DNA of 64,000 nt from RUG626 sp051866775 (GTDB lineage: Bacteria > Bacillota > Clostridia > Oscillospirales > Oscillospiraceae), in NCBI GenBank assembly GCA_051866775.1, contig JBJDXR010000033.1, positions 39,304 through 103,303 of the forward strand, read 5' to 3'. Position numbers and translations under genes: made by a program. The notes under the pieces are model-generated. The model saw only the letters and a program-made list of their open reading frames with translations, was not told where the DNA came from and did no database searches. Numbering within the stretch: position 1 is the stretch's first letter; the number at the start of each line of letters is the position of its first letter. Below are positions 17,370 to 26,675 of this stretch, in pieces.

Positions 17370-17897
17370 ATGGCAAAGAGAATCATTCGCGAAGAGGGCG
17401 ATTCAATACTTCTGAAAAAGTGCAGGCCTGTGACTGAGTTTAACAGCAGGCTTCACACGCTCCTTGACGACATGAGGGAAACCCTCATTGCCGCAAACGG
17501 GGTGGGGCTTGCCGCACCGCAGGTAGGCGTGCTGAGGCGCGCTGTTCTTGTTATGGACACTTCAAAGGAGGAGCTTTCTCCCGAGGAGCAAATAATTGAG
17601 CTTATTAATCCGGAGATAATAGAGTCCGACGGCGAGCAGACCGGCCCGGAGGGCTGCCTGTCGATTCCGGGTTTATACGGACTTGTCACACGCCCGGACC
17701 ACGTTAAGGTCCGCGCCCAGGATAGATTCGGAAACGTCTTTGAGGCAGAGGGAACAGCGCTCACTGCCCGCGCATTTTGTCATGAGCTTGATCATCTTGA
17801 CGGGCATCTCTATACCGAACGCGCCGAGCGCATCCTCTCCGAGGAGGAGCTTGACGAGATGATGGCAGAAGAGAGCTCTCCGGAGGAGGATAAATGA
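17370..17897 (+). CDS. def: Peptide deformylase
   Basis: 175 residues. It removes the formyl group from new proteins with a catalytic metal. All three motifs are present: GVGLAAPQVG, EGCLSIPG (metal Cys) and FCHELDHLDG (two metal His and catalytic Glu). The acidic tail is usual. It overlaps fmt by four bases (ATGA); Def and Fmt act at opposite ends of the formyl-Met cycle. Confidence 0.97.
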   Translation: MAKRIIREEGDSILLKKCRPVTEFNSRLHTLLDDMRETLIAANGVGLAAPQVGVLRRAVLVMDTSKEELSPEEQIIELINPEIIESDGEQTGPEGCLSIPGLYGLVTRPDHVKVRAQDRFGNVFEAEGTALTARAFCHELDHLDGHLYTERAERILSEEELDEMMAEESSPEEDK

Positions 17898-18808
17898 GGA
17901 TCCTTTTTATGGGGACGCCCGATTTTGCAGCTGAATCCCTCCGTGCTCTTATAGAAAGCGGATTTGACGTAGCGGGAGTTTTTACCCAGCCTGATAAGCC
18001 CGTGGGGCGTAAACAGAAGCTTGAAAGTCCCCCTGTGAAGGTCTTGGCGGAGAAACACGGTATACCCGTGTTTCAGCCGACGAAGCTTCGTGATGGAACA
18101 GCGCTAAATATTATAAAAGGCCTGGCTCCTGAGCTTATTGCTGTGGTGGCATACGGACGCATACTTCCAAAGGATATACTTGATTATCCTAAATATGGAT
18201 GTATCAATATTCACGGCTCCATACTGCCAAAATACCGCGGCTCCGCTCCGATACAATGGGCTGTGATCAACGGAGAGAAAGAAACTGGGGTCACCGCAAT
18301 GTATATGGCCGAGGAGATGGACGCAGGTGATATAATAGAGGCCAGGCGTACCGAAATTCTCCCCGGAGAAACCTCGGGTGAGCTTTTTTCACGCCTTGCT
18401 CCGATCGGCGCCGGGCTTTTATGCGATACGATACGGAATATTCTATCAGGAAACTTTACCAGGACGCCTCAGGATAGTTCCTGCGCCACTTTTGCGCCGC
18501 CACTGACTAAAGACATGTCTGACATTTCATGGGCGCAGGAAGGCGAAAAAATCGTATCTAAAATAAACGGGCTTAATCCGTGGCCAGTGGCCTCGGCTGA
18601 AATCAACGGCACGCGATTCAAGCTTTTTGCCGCGCACAACACCCTTGAGCCTGTTAATTCCGTGCCAGGCACGATAGTTAGTGCCGGAAACGGCGGTATT
18701 GCCATCTCGTGTACCGACGGCACAGTGACAATCACAGAGCTTCAGGCGCCGGGCGGCAAGCGCATGAAGGCAGGAGATTATTTAAGGGGACATCCGATAT
18801 GTCTATAA
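17894..18808 (+). CDS. fmt: Methionyl-tRNA formyltransferase
   Basis: 304 residues. It formylates initiator Met-tRNA using 10-formyl-THF. MRILFMGTPDFAAESL begins the Rossmann domain, CINIHGSILPKYRGSAPIQW holds the catalytic Asn and His and the SLLP-type loop, and the C-terminal beta-barrel domain starts near residue 205. It is coupled by overlap to def upstream and rsmB downstream. Confidence 0.97.
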   Translation: MRILFMGTPDFAAESLRALIESGFDVAGVFTQPDKPVGRKQKLESPPVKVLAEKHGIPVFQPTKLRDGTALNIIKGLAPELIAVVAYGRILPKDILDYPKYGCINIHGSILPKYRGSAPIQWAVINGEKETGVTAMYMAEEMDAGDIIEARRTEILPGETSGELFSRLAPIGAGLLCDTIRNILSGNFTRTPQDSSCATFAPPLTKDMSDISWAQEGEKIVSKINGLNPWPVASAEINGTRFKLFAAHNTLEPVNSVPGTIVSAGNGGIAISCTDGTVTITELQAPGGKRMKAGDYLRGHPICL

Positions 18809-20121
18809 CGGCCAGAGAAGCCGCGCTTTCGGCACTCATCGCCTATAGAAAGCACGGGGCAAGACCGGATATGATACTTTCCGGCCTTTCTACTGAGGGA
18901 AAGCTTGATAAGCGGGACATGGCACTGGCAGTTAACATTACGGACGGCGTCCTTCAAAACGTGCTGCTGTGCGATTATTACATCAGCGCATTCAGCAGCG
19001 TTGCCGTATCAAAGCTGGAGCCTGCCATACTTGACATCCTCCGTATTTCAGTCTATCAAATATTGTTTCTCACAAAAATACCTGATCACGCGGCAGTTTC
19101 CGAAGGCGTTGAGCTTTCAAAAAAATATTCTAAGCACGCTTCGGGTCTTGTTAATGCGGTTCTGCGCAGGATTTCAGAAAACAGGAACAGTCTTCCGGAA
19201 ATACGCGGCAGCGCGGAGGAAAAGCTCTCCATACGCTTCAGCCACCCCCTTTGGCTGGTAAAAAGGCTCAGTTCCGAGTTTGGTATCCACCGCTGTGAAA
19301 AAATACTCGTCGCAAACAATAGTCCAGCCCCTATAACAATACAGGTAAACACCATTAAGACTACCTCCGATGAGCTTCTCATTAAGCTGAAAGACTCAGG
19401 AATCTGCGCTGTTAAGCATCCCTTTTTGCCGGACGCGATAAATGTCAGCGGTACAGGCGCACTTGACAGCCTCGACACATTTAAGGACGGTATGTTTTAT
19501 GTGCAGGACGCCGCCGCGCGCCTAGCAGTTGCCGCAGCTGACCCTCAGCCCGGAATGACCGTTTTTGACGTGTGCTCCGCCCCCGGAGGAAAGTCTTTTG
19601 CCTCTGCTGTCGCAATGAACGGCAAAGGTGAGATACACGCCTTTGATATCCACGAAAATAAAATAAAACAGATAACAGACGGCGCGCGCAGGCTTGGAAT
19701 CGGCATCATTACCGCTAAATCCGCCGATGCCCGGACACTTAACAAGGAGACCGCAGGCCTTGCCGACATCGTTATCGCCGATGTTCCCTGTTCAGGCCTG
19801 GGAGTTATCCGAAAAAAGCCGGAGATCAGGTTTAAAAGTGAGGAGGAGATATCCCGACTCCCACAGATACAGCTGGATATTCTCAGAAGTGCCTCTAAGC
19901 TTGTAAAGCCCGGCGGTGTGCTTTTATATTCAACCTGCACGATCCTGAGAGGAGAAAATCAATTTGTTGCTGAGAGCTTTCTCTCTGAGACAGACGATTT
20001 CTTCCTTGAGAGCTTTAGCCTGCCGGAGCCTTTTGGCGCATCCGATGGGATGAGCGTACTATTACCGGATGCCGCAGATACGGATGGATTTTTCATATGC
20101 AAAATGAGACGAACAAAATAA
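18799..20121 (+). CDS. rsmB: 16S rRNA (cytosine-967-C5) methyltransferase RsmB
   Basis: 440 residues from the ATG at 18799 (ribosome site AGGGG about ten bases upstream). An N-terminal NusB-like helical domain (1 to about 140) precedes an SAM-dependent methyltransferase domain with DVCSAPGGKSF, the PCSG loop (ADVPCSGLGVIRKKPEIR) and the catalytic Cys in YSTCT. It overlaps fmt by ten bases and rlmN by 25 bases. Confidence 0.95.
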   Translation: MSITAREAALSALIAYRKHGARPDMILSGLSTEGKLDKRDMALAVNITDGVLQNVLLCDYYISAFSSVAVSKLEPAILDILRISVYQILFLTKIPDHAAVSEGVELSKKYSKHASGLVNAVLRRISENRNSLPEIRGSAEEKLSIRFSHPLWLVKRLSSEFGIHRCEKILVANNSPAPITIQVNTIKTTSDELLIKLKDSGICAVKHPFLPDAINVSGTGALDSLDTFKDGMFYVQDAAARLAVAAADPQPGMTVFDVCSAPGGKSFASAVAMNGKGEIHAFDIHENKIKQITDGARRLGIGIITAKSADARTLNKETAGLADIVIADVPCSGLGVIRKKPEIRFKSEEEISRLPQIQLDILRSASKLVKPGGVLLYSTCTILRGENQFVAESFLSETDDFFLESFSLPEPFGASDGMSVLLPDAADTDGFFICKMRRTK

Positions 20122-21176
20122 CAAAGCGCGATATAAAATCCATGCTTCCGGAGGAGCTTTCCAAAGCTCTCGGCGAGCTTGGAGAGCCTGCCTTCCGTGC
20201 AAAGCAGATTTTTAAATGGCTCTGGAGCGGCGTTCGTTCCTTTGACGAGATGCTTAATATTCCGAAGAGCCTGCGATCAAAGCTTGACGATATTTTTTTC
20301 ATAACCTGTCCGGTCGTTGAGAAGAAACAGGTCTCCCATATAGACGGCACAATAAAGTACCTGTGGCGGCTTGGAGACGGCAACTGCGTTGAAAGCGTGG
20401 TCATGCACTATGAGCACGGCAACACTGTCTGCGTATCATCACAGGTAGGCTGCGCCATGGGCTGCGCTTTCTGCGCCTCAACTATCGGCGGCAGGGTCAG
20501 AAATCTTGCCCCCTCCGAGATACTGGACCAGGTCATGTATTCCCAGCTTGATTCGGGTGACAAGATATCAAATATCGTCATGATGGGAATAGGGGAGCCT
20601 CTCGATAACTTTGATTCCGTCATAAAGTTCCTCACTCTTGTCAATAATCCTGATGGACTTAATATTGGCATGCGTCATATTTCACTTTCGACCTGCGGTC
20701 TCACAGAAAAAGTTGACAAACTGGCAGGTTTTAATTTACAATTAACGTTGTCTGTTTCACTGCACGCACCGGATGATGAGACGCGCTCAAAAATAATGCC
20801 GGTAAACAAGGCCTACGGCGTTGACAAGGTGCTTGAGGCCTGCATCCGTTATTTCAAAAGGACCGGCAGGAGAATATCCTTCGAGTATGCGATGATAGAC
20901 GGAGTAAATGATACACGGGACCACGCCGAGCTTCTGGCCTCTAAGCTTAAGGGCACGGGCTGCCATGTGAATCTTATACCACTTAACGAGGTTGAGGAGA
21001 GCGCGCTGCATCCGAGTAAGCCGGAGAATCTCAAGCAGTTTATATCCATTCTGCAGAAGCATGGGATAAACGTCACCGTTCGGCGTAAGCTTGGACCTGA
21101 TATTAACGCTTCCTGCGGCCAGCTTCGCAGAAAGCGTGAGATAATAAATAAAGAAAAATCTGAGGGGAAGTTATGA
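20097..21176 (+). CDS. rlmN: 23S rRNA (adenine-2503-C2) methyltransferase RlmN
   Basis: 359 residues. A radical-SAM enzyme that methylates A2503 of 23S rRNA and A37 of some tRNAs. The cluster motif CAMGCAFC (CX3CX2C) is near residues 119-126. GIGEPLDN is the SAM motif, and the C-terminal INASCGQLR holds the second, methyl-transferring Cys. The start codon lies within rsmB, and the stop overlaps prpC (ATGA). Confidence 0.96.
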   Translation: MQNETNKITKRDIKSMLPEELSKALGELGEPAFRAKQIFKWLWSGVRSFDEMLNIPKSLRSKLDDIFFITCPVVEKKQVSHIDGTIKYLWRLGDGNCVESVVMHYEHGNTVCVSSQVGCAMGCAFCASTIGGRVRNLAPSEILDQVMYSQLDSGDKISNIVMMGIGEPLDNFDSVIKFLTLVNNPDGLNIGMRHISLSTCGLTEKVDKLAGFNLQLTLSVSLHAPDDETRSKIMPVNKAYGVDKVLEACIRYFKRTGRRISFEYAMIDGVNDTRDHAELLASKLKGTGCHVNLIPLNEVEESALHPSKPENLKQFISILQKHGINVTVRRKLGPDINASCGQLRRKREIINKEKSEGKL

Positions 21177-21907
21177 ATTCCTGGGCAATCACAGACAAAG
21201 GAATAGTGCGGCGGCAGAATCAGGACGCATATAATGCTTTTTGTGATAACAGCACTGGGATAGCCGTCTTTCTAGTGTGTGACGGCATGGGCGGAGCAAG
21301 AGCCGGCAATGTTGCAAGCGAATTGGCTGTCACCGTTTATTTTGAAGAAGTAAAAAAGCGCATACAAAACGAGATGTCTCTGGAGGACCTCTCAGAGCTT
21401 ATGCGAAGCTCTCTTAAAACTGCCAACAGCGCCGTGTACGACCTGAGCCGAAGCGACCCCGACTGTGCCGGGATGGGCACAACGATAGTCGCCGCCTCTG
21501 TCGTTGGTTCGCTGGCATCGATACTCAATGTAGGAGACAGCAGAGCCTACCATATTTTCGACGGAAAGATACGTCAGGTGACCCGCGACCACTCCGTGGT
21601 TGAGGATATGATCCGGAGGGGCGATTTGACCCGTGAGGAAGCCATGACGCATCCGAATAAAAATCTTATTACCAGGGCCGTGGGAACGACACCTGAGGTG
21701 GAATGTGATATCTTCACATTCGATATCGCAGACGGAGACCATATACTTCTCTGTTCGGATGGGCTTTCAAACCTTGTGGCCGAGCAGGAGATCCTGTATG
21801 AGGTCATTCATGCAGAGTCAATTGAATTCTGCTGCGAAAAGCTCCTTGGCTTGGCTATTGCAAGGGGCGCTCCGGATAACGTCACAATAGTTCTGTTCCG
21901 GAAATAA
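21173..21907 (+). CDS. prpC: PP2C-type Ser/Thr protein phosphatase PrpC
   Basis: 244 residues. It dephosphorylates targets of the neighbouring PASTA kinase. The PP2C motifs are complete: RRQNQDAYNAF, VCDGMGGARAG (metal Asp), NVGDSRAYH, VTRDHSVVEDM, LLCSDGLSNL and DNVTIVL. The stop/start overlap with rlmN and closeness to prkC give the standard Firmicutes rlmN-prpC-prkC-rsgA unit. Confidence 0.96.
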   Translation: MNSWAITDKGIVRRQNQDAYNAFCDNSTGIAVFLVCDGMGGARAGNVASELAVTVYFEEVKKRIQNEMSLEDLSELMRSSLKTANSAVYDLSRSDPDCAGMGTTIVAASVVGSLASILNVGDSRAYHIFDGKIRQVTRDHSVVEDMIRRGDLTREEAMTHPNKNLITRAVGTTPEVECDIFTFDIADGDHILLCSDGLSNLVAEQEILYEVIHAESIEFCCEKLLGLAIARGAPDNVTIVLFRK

Positions 21908-21947
21908 GCGAACGCGCTTTTCATTAAGCCTTTGGGAGGCAAATCAT

Positions 21948-23870
21948 ATGGACGATATGTATATAGGCAAGTTTTTGGACAATCGATATGAGATACTGGA
22001 GAAGATCGGCTCCGGCGGTATGGCCGTTGTTTACAAGGCCAGATGTCACAGGCTCAATAGGTTTGTGGCAGTTAAGATCCTAAAGAGCGACCTTGCTCAG
22101 GATCCGGATCTGCGCCGCCGTTTTCATGCCGAGTCACAAGCTGTTGCTATGCTCTCACATCCAAATATTGTCTCTGTATATGACGTAAATCACTCCGATA
22201 ACATTGATTATATCGTTATGGAGCTTATTGAAGGGATCACCCTAAAGCAATACATAAATAGAAAGGGGATCCTGAACTGGAAAGAAGCCCTGCACTTTAC
22301 CACACAGATAGTAAAGGCTTTGGAGCACGCCCACTCCCGGGGGATAATCCACAGGGACATCAAGCCGCATAATATAATGATTCTAAAGGACGGCAACGTT
22401 AAGGTCGCCGACTTTGGAATCGCTAGGCTTCTTACAACGCAAAACACACTCACACAGGAGACCCTCGGATCAGTGCATTATATTTCACCGGAGCAGGCCA
22501 AGGGCGGACAGGTTGATGCCCGTTCAGATCTGTATTCTGTCGGTGTGGTAATGTATGAGATGCTTACAAGCCGTCTGCCCTTCGAGGGAGATTCGCCTGT
22601 CTCCATAGCCATTCAGCACATTAGCTCCATACCTCTTATGCCAAGGGAGATAAATCCAGATATCCCCATCGGACTTGAGGAGATAACCATGCACGCTATG
22701 GATCCCAATCTGGATACCAGGTACCCCTCCGCAACAGCGCTCCTTGCAGATCTTGAGGAGTTTAGGAAAAACCCCTCTGTAACATTTAATTATTCTGCAA
22801 TTCCTGTTATTGTCGACGATCTTGACTCCACGAGACCGATTCCATCCGGCGCAATCTCAAACGTCAAAAGCGAACATGTTGTTAAAAAACAGAATGGGAA
22901 CTCCATAAGCCGCAACCGTGTATCCGAGGAAAGCTATAAAAAGAACCGTAAGAAAGCCGGCAAGACGACTACGCTGGTTGGTATATTCTGTATCATAGTA
23001 TTTCTTATTGCAATCGTCTGGTTTATGTGGAATTATGCGCTCAAAGGGTGGTTATCCCCGGAGCAGGAGGACCGCATCGATGTCCCGAATTTTGTGGGTC
23101 AAATGGTTGATAATGTCATTACAAACAGTGACTATACAATGTACTATAACTTCAAGACCGAATATGTTGAGAGTGATAAATACGCTGAGGGATATATAAT
23201 ATCTCAGGATCCTGCTGCCAACAGGTCTGTTACGGTTTCCGAGACGGGTATTGATGTGACTTTGACGGTTTCCTCAGGACAGGAGACCATATTAATGCCT
23301 AATGTTATGAATATTGATTACCGTGATGCAAAGAACAAGCTTGAACAGCTGGGGCTTGACTTGGAAATCTATGTAGACTATGCGCCGAGCGATAAGTACA
23401 CAGAAGGCTACGTGATGGAGCAATTCCCAGCGGAAAACGAGGTCCTTATTAGCGGTATGAGCGTGTATATAACATACAGCACCGGTCCGGAGATTGAGAC
23501 GGTCAAGGTTCCCGACCTTACGGGCTATACGGAGGCTCAGGCTATCTCAAAGCTCCAGAGCTGCGGGCTTACCTACAATGTGCTGCATGAGTATGACGAT
23601 ACCGCACCCGAAGGCAAGGTATTCTTCCAAGATTACGATCCTAATGAGGAAGTACCTAAAAACACTGAGGTCACATTTTCTGTATCTCTGGGTCCCGAGA
23701 TTACGGTGATTGAACCGCCTATTGAAAATAATCCGCCTACTGATCCAACGGATCCCAATTCCGGTTCAGGCGGAGAAGGCAGCGGCGGTAATGTGGGCGG
23801 TACTACTGATCCCACTGATCCCGGAGATGAAGAGCTTGGAAATGGAGAAGCAATAGAGCCGCATGGATAA
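21948..23870 (+). CDS. prkC: PASTA-domain Ser/Thr protein kinase PrkC/StkP
   Basis: 640 residues. The cytoplasmic kinase domain (about 10-270) has the ATP loop GSGGMAVVYKA, VAVKIL, the catalytic HRDIKPHNIM and DFGIARLL, and activation-loop Thr residues. A membrane helix lies at about 343-362. Three extracellular PASTA domains (about 375-445, 446-515, 516-585) bind cell-wall fragments, followed by a Pro/Gly/Thr-rich tail. Relatives control wall growth and spore germination. It overlaps rsgA by eight bases. Confidence 0.96.
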   Translation: MDDMYIGKFLDNRYEILEKIGSGGMAVVYKARCHRLNRFVAVKILKSDLAQDPDLRRRFHAESQAVAMLSHPNIVSVYDVNHSDNIDYIVMELIEGITLKQYINRKGILNWKEALHFTTQIVKALEHAHSRGIIHRDIKPHNIMILKDGNVKVADFGIARLLTTQNTLTQETLGSVHYISPEQAKGGQVDARSDLYSVGVVMYEMLTSRLPFEGDSPVSIAIQHISSIPLMPREINPDIPIGLEEITMHAMDPNLDTRYPSATALLADLEEFRKNPSVTFNYSAIPVIVDDLDSTRPIPSGAISNVKSEHVVKKQNGNSISRNRVSEESYKKNRKKAGKTTTLVGIFCIIVFLIAIVWFMWNYALKGWLSPEQEDRIDVPNFVGQMVDNVITNSDYTMYYNFKTEYVESDKYAEGYIISQDPAANRSVTVSETGIDVTLTVSSGQETILMPNVMNIDYRDAKNKLEQLGLDLEIYVDYAPSDKYTEGYVMEQFPAENEVLISGMSVYITYSTGPEIETVKVPDLTGYTEAQAISKLQSCGLTYNVLHEYDDTAPEGKVFFQDYDPNEEVPKNTEVTFSVSLGPEITVIEPPIENNPPTDPTDPNSGSGGEGSGGNVGGTTDPTDPGDEELGNGEAIEPHG

Positions 23871-24741
23871 TGGCATCATATTTAAAGCCCTTAGTGGGTT
23901 TTACTATGTAAAAAACGGCGAAGAAACGGTCCGGTGCAGAGCACGGGGCCGTTTCCGTCACGATAAGACCTCACCACTTGTGGGAGACAAGGTGTCCATA
24001 ACGATCTCCGGAGGGGGTGAGGGCGTCATTGATGAAATACTTCCCCGAAAAAATTCCTTTTCCAGACCACCGGTTGCAAACATTGATCTGATGGTACTTG
24101 TTGTATCAAACGTAATACCTGTGACCGACCCTTTTCTGATTGACCGAATGTCTGCCATAGCAGAACATAAGGGCTGTGAAGCTGTTATTTGCATAAATAA
24201 ATGCGACCTCGACCGCGCAGATGATCTTTATAATACCTATGCGCGTTCCGGGTTTAAAACTCTGCGTACAAGCGCTGTGACCGGCGAGGGTATAGCCCAG
24301 CTTGCAGATATTCTGAACGGAAAGATATGCGCCTTCTCGGGAAATTCAGGAGTTGGTAAATCCAGCATCTTAAACGCTATCGATCCCGAGTTTTCCATCC
24401 AAACAGGTGATATCAGTGAAAAGCTGGGGCGTGGACGCCATACCACCAGGCATGTGGAGCTTTTTGAAACACTCAGCGGGGCGATCATAGCTGATACGCC
24501 TGGCTTTTCCTCTTTCGACGTGGACAGGATGGATATGACAGACGCCTCTCAGCTTCAATATGCCTTTCACGAGTTTATTGAATACATCCCACAGTGCAGA
24601 TACACAGGCTGTTCACACATTAAAGAGGACGGCTGTGCGGTGCTTAAGGCTCTTGAGGACGGCAGAATCGCCGCCTCCCGCCACAAAAGCTACGTCAGGC
24701 TCTACACACAGCTTAAGAGTTTAAACAATTGGGATAAGTAA
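23863..24741 (+). CDS. rsgA: Ribosome small subunit-dependent GTPase A
   Basis: 292 residues. It checks 30S maturation. An N-terminal OB fold precedes a circularly permuted GTPase with the order NKCD, GNSGVGKSS (P-loop), DTPGF. A C-terminal zinc site uses CRYTGCSHIKEDGC. It ends the operon; the rpe and thiN genes that follow in some Firmicutes are absent here. Confidence 0.96.
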   Translation: MDNGIIFKALSGFYYVKNGEETVRCRARGRFRHDKTSPLVGDKVSITISGGGEGVIDEILPRKNSFSRPPVANIDLMVLVVSNVIPVTDPFLIDRMSAIAEHKGCEAVICINKCDLDRADDLYNTYARSGFKTLRTSAVTGEGIAQLADILNGKICAFSGNSGVGKSSILNAIDPEFSIQTGDISEKLGRGRHTTRHVELFETLSGAIIADTPGFSSFDVDRMDMTDASQLQYAFHEFIEYIPQCRYTGCSHIKEDGCAVLKALEDGRIAASRHKSYVRLYTQLKSLNNWDK

Positions 24742-24773
24742 AAAACATGCAGGCTAAAGCCTGCGTGTTTTTG
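24742..24773 (+). terminator. Rho-independent terminator after rsgA
   Basis: ACATGCAGGC pairs with GCCTGCGTGT around a TAAA loop, with a T-run after it. It closes the long yloC-rsgA operon. Confidence 0.88.
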
Positions 24774-24791
24774 TCACAGGACTTGCCATAC

Positions 24792-24833
24792 CGTCATATA
24801 GATGAAACAGCACTATTCCATCTACATGACGGA
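24792..24833 (+). promoter_or_regulatory. Hairpin upstream of the tiny membrane protein, next to its ribosome site
   Basis: CCGTCATATAGATG (24792-24805) pairs with CATCTACATGACGG (24820-24833), 13 of 14 positions plus one G-U. The 3' arm runs into the ribosome site GGAGGG (24831-24836), so folding could limit translation of the next small gene. Confidence 0.4.
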
Positions 24834-24843
24834 GGGATGCGTT

Positions 24844-24990
24844 CTGAAAAGGCACTGTAAGCTTTTAGGCGGCATTATAGCCAGCTGTGGAATACTTATA
24901 ATTCTATCCTTGGTACTCCCCACATCCTTTTGGTGGTTTATTTTTGGACTTATACTATTCTGTGCCGGCATAGCAATAATGAGAAGATAA
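24844..24990 (+). CDS. Small membrane protein, 48 residues, probable CTG start
   Basis: The frame is open from an ATG at 24802, but that ATG lies in a hairpin without a ribosome site. GGAGGG at 24831-24836 stands seven bases before an in-frame CTG at 24844, giving a natural-looking MKRHCKLLGG start. Two hydrophobic stretches (IIASCGILIILSLVLP and FWWFIFGLILFCAGIAI) and a basic end (MRR) suggest a membrane hairpin. I do not recognise a named family; similar short proteins occur in Clostridia. It lies between the rsgA terminator and the spore gene sipL. Confidence 0.5.
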   Translation: MKRHCKLLGGIIASCGILIILSLVLPTSFWWFIFGLILFCAGIAIMRR

Positions 24991-24998
24991 AACAAGCC

Positions 24999-25028
24999 GT
25001 CATAAAAGCGGTATATTTTAAATATATT
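24999..25028 (+). promoter_or_regulatory. Candidate sigma-E promoter for sipL
   Basis: GTCATAAA at 24999-25006, a 14-base spacer, then AATATATT at 25021-25028. The -35 fits the mother-cell sigma-E pattern well and the -10 matches six of eight positions of CATACAAT. The gene is a known sporulation type, which supports the call. Confidence 0.45.
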
Positions 25029-25090
25029 TCCTAACAGATACTTAAGCCGAGTTCCGGCCGCAAATTTGTTAATGTTAGGAGAGAGTACTG

Positions 25091-26620
25091 GTGAATCTTG
25101 ACCTGAAAAGTGAAAAGATAAGCTATATGAAGCCGGTGTTCCAGCACCGCTTCACACGTGAAGAATCGATAGAGGTCATCGTGCCGGATGCGCTGCCGGA
25201 TATCCTCAGATTGATTGATACCGACGGTACACCGCTTTTGCGCAGCAAGGATTCCGATGCCGGAAGGGTGACAATATCGGGGATTGCCGAGATGACCGCA
25301 CTCTATGTTCCGGAATCCGGCGGAGGACTTCAGAAACTGGAGGTCAATCTCCCGTTTTCAGCATCGTCAGACGGCGCGGATATCACGTCTGACAGCCTCA
25401 TAACGGCTCAGGTGACCCTCATTTCAGCGGACAGCAGGACCATAAACCCCAGAAAAATCATCATACGTGCTGAGATATGCTGTGAGGTGGCATGCTATTC
25501 ACCGCTTACCATCTACTGCGGGGTACCGAGAGAGACCACAGATATTTTTGTACGTCCGGAGAGCGCTGTTATGCGGCTGCCATCAGCGGTAAATGAGAAC
25601 ACATTCATTTTCACTGATGAGCTTAAAATGCCATCCGGATCTTACAGTATCGGTGATATCCTAAAAACCTCAGTAAGACTTAAATGTGAAGATGTGAAGC
25701 CTGTTGGAAGTAAGGCCGTTATCAAAGGCTCAGCTTTTACTGATATCGCCTATAGTGCCAGGGACACCGGCACGCTTCAGCGCGCATCATTTGTGACACC
25801 CTTTTCGCAGATTGTCGAATCAGATTCCTCTGAGGAAGCGCAGGATTTTAGGGTTTATCCTATGTTGACCGGCGCCTACGTTTCGAGAGACTATCTGGAG
25901 GATGGAGGGGGAGAGGCTCTTTCGCTGGAGGTGCACGCCGTAGCCCAGTGTGTATCCTATTCCGATTTTACAGTAAACTATCTGTCAGACGCGTACAGTA
26001 CAAAGTATGATATAAACATGAGCACGGCAGGGATCGTATTTGATTGTCTCTCCGGCAAGGAAAGCGCATCCGAAACCATTAAGGGAAATATCCCAACCGC
26101 CGGTACAACCGGTGAGATCAACCTGGTCAGTCTGCGTCCCGGACCGGTCACTGCCACAATGCAGGACGGCAAAACGGTGCTTTCAGCCAATATTACCGCA
26201 TCGGTCGTATATACAAGCACCGACGGCTCAATTCTATCTTCCTCAAAGCGGCTCGAGCTGCGTCACGAGCTTGAATCGGAAACTGCATCAGGAACTGCGG
26301 CGGAGCTTACCTGCGGAGAGCCGTTTGCAGCTGTGTCGGATAGCGGCATAGAGCTGCGCATACCTGCTGAATTGAGTATATCAAAATTCTCCAAGCAGAC
26401 TATCGGTCTAATTGAATCAATAGATTATGACGAGGAACGCCTTAAGGATATTTCCGCTCTCGCCTCACTCGTTGTGATCAGAGCGGGAGACCGCACGGAT
26501 CTGTGGTCGCTTGCAAAAAGGTACAGTTCATCTATAGAGTCCATAACGGCAATCAACAATATATCCGAAAACGATGGTATAGCAAGCGGCACTGTGCTGA
26601 TAATCCCTAAAAACCGTTGA
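25091..26620 (+). CDS. sipL: SipL-like spore morphogenesis protein (SPOCS/DUF3794 domains plus LysM)
   Basis: 509 residues from a GTG with AGGAGAG about seven bases upstream. Repeated SPOCS/DUF3794 domains fill most of the protein (EVIVPDALPDILRLID is a typical opening; later repeats begin near 160 and 315). A LysM domain ends it (VVIRAGDRTDLWSLAKRYSS, to the C-terminus). C. difficile SipL has this architecture and size and binds the ATPase SpoIVA, encoded here at 50.2-51.6 kb, to build the coat basement. It is a single-gene unit between two terminators. Confidence 0.88.
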   Translation: MNLDLKSEKISYMKPVFQHRFTREESIEVIVPDALPDILRLIDTDGTPLLRSKDSDAGRVTISGIAEMTALYVPESGGGLQKLEVNLPFSASSDGADITSDSLITAQVTLISADSRTINPRKIIIRAEICCEVACYSPLTIYCGVPRETTDIFVRPESAVMRLPSAVNENTFIFTDELKMPSGSYSIGDILKTSVRLKCEDVKPVGSKAVIKGSAFTDIAYSARDTGTLQRASFVTPFSQIVESDSSEEAQDFRVYPMLTGAYVSRDYLEDGGGEALSLEVHAVAQCVSYSDFTVNYLSDAYSTKYDINMSTAGIVFDCLSGKESASETIKGNIPTAGTTGEINLVSLRPGPVTATMQDGKTVLSANITASVVYTSTDGSILSSSKRLELRHELESETASGTAAELTCGEPFAAVSDSGIELRIPAELSISKFSKQTIGLIESIDYDEERLKDISALASLVVIRAGDRTDLWSLAKRYSSSIESITAINNISENDGIASGTVLIIPKNR

Positions 26621-26631
26621 TATCTATGTAT

Positions 26632-26668
26632 AAAATATTGAGGGAGCAGGCTCCCTCAATATTTTTTT
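26632..26668. terminator. Bidirectional terminator between sipL and the Asn/Gln protein gene
   Basis: The arms AAAATATTGAGGGAGC and GCTCCCTCAATATTTT form a perfect 16-base-pair stem with a 2-base gap, flanked by a T-run on the plus side and a shorter one on the minus side. It serves two converging genes. Confidence 0.9.
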
Positions 26669-26675
26669 GATCCGG

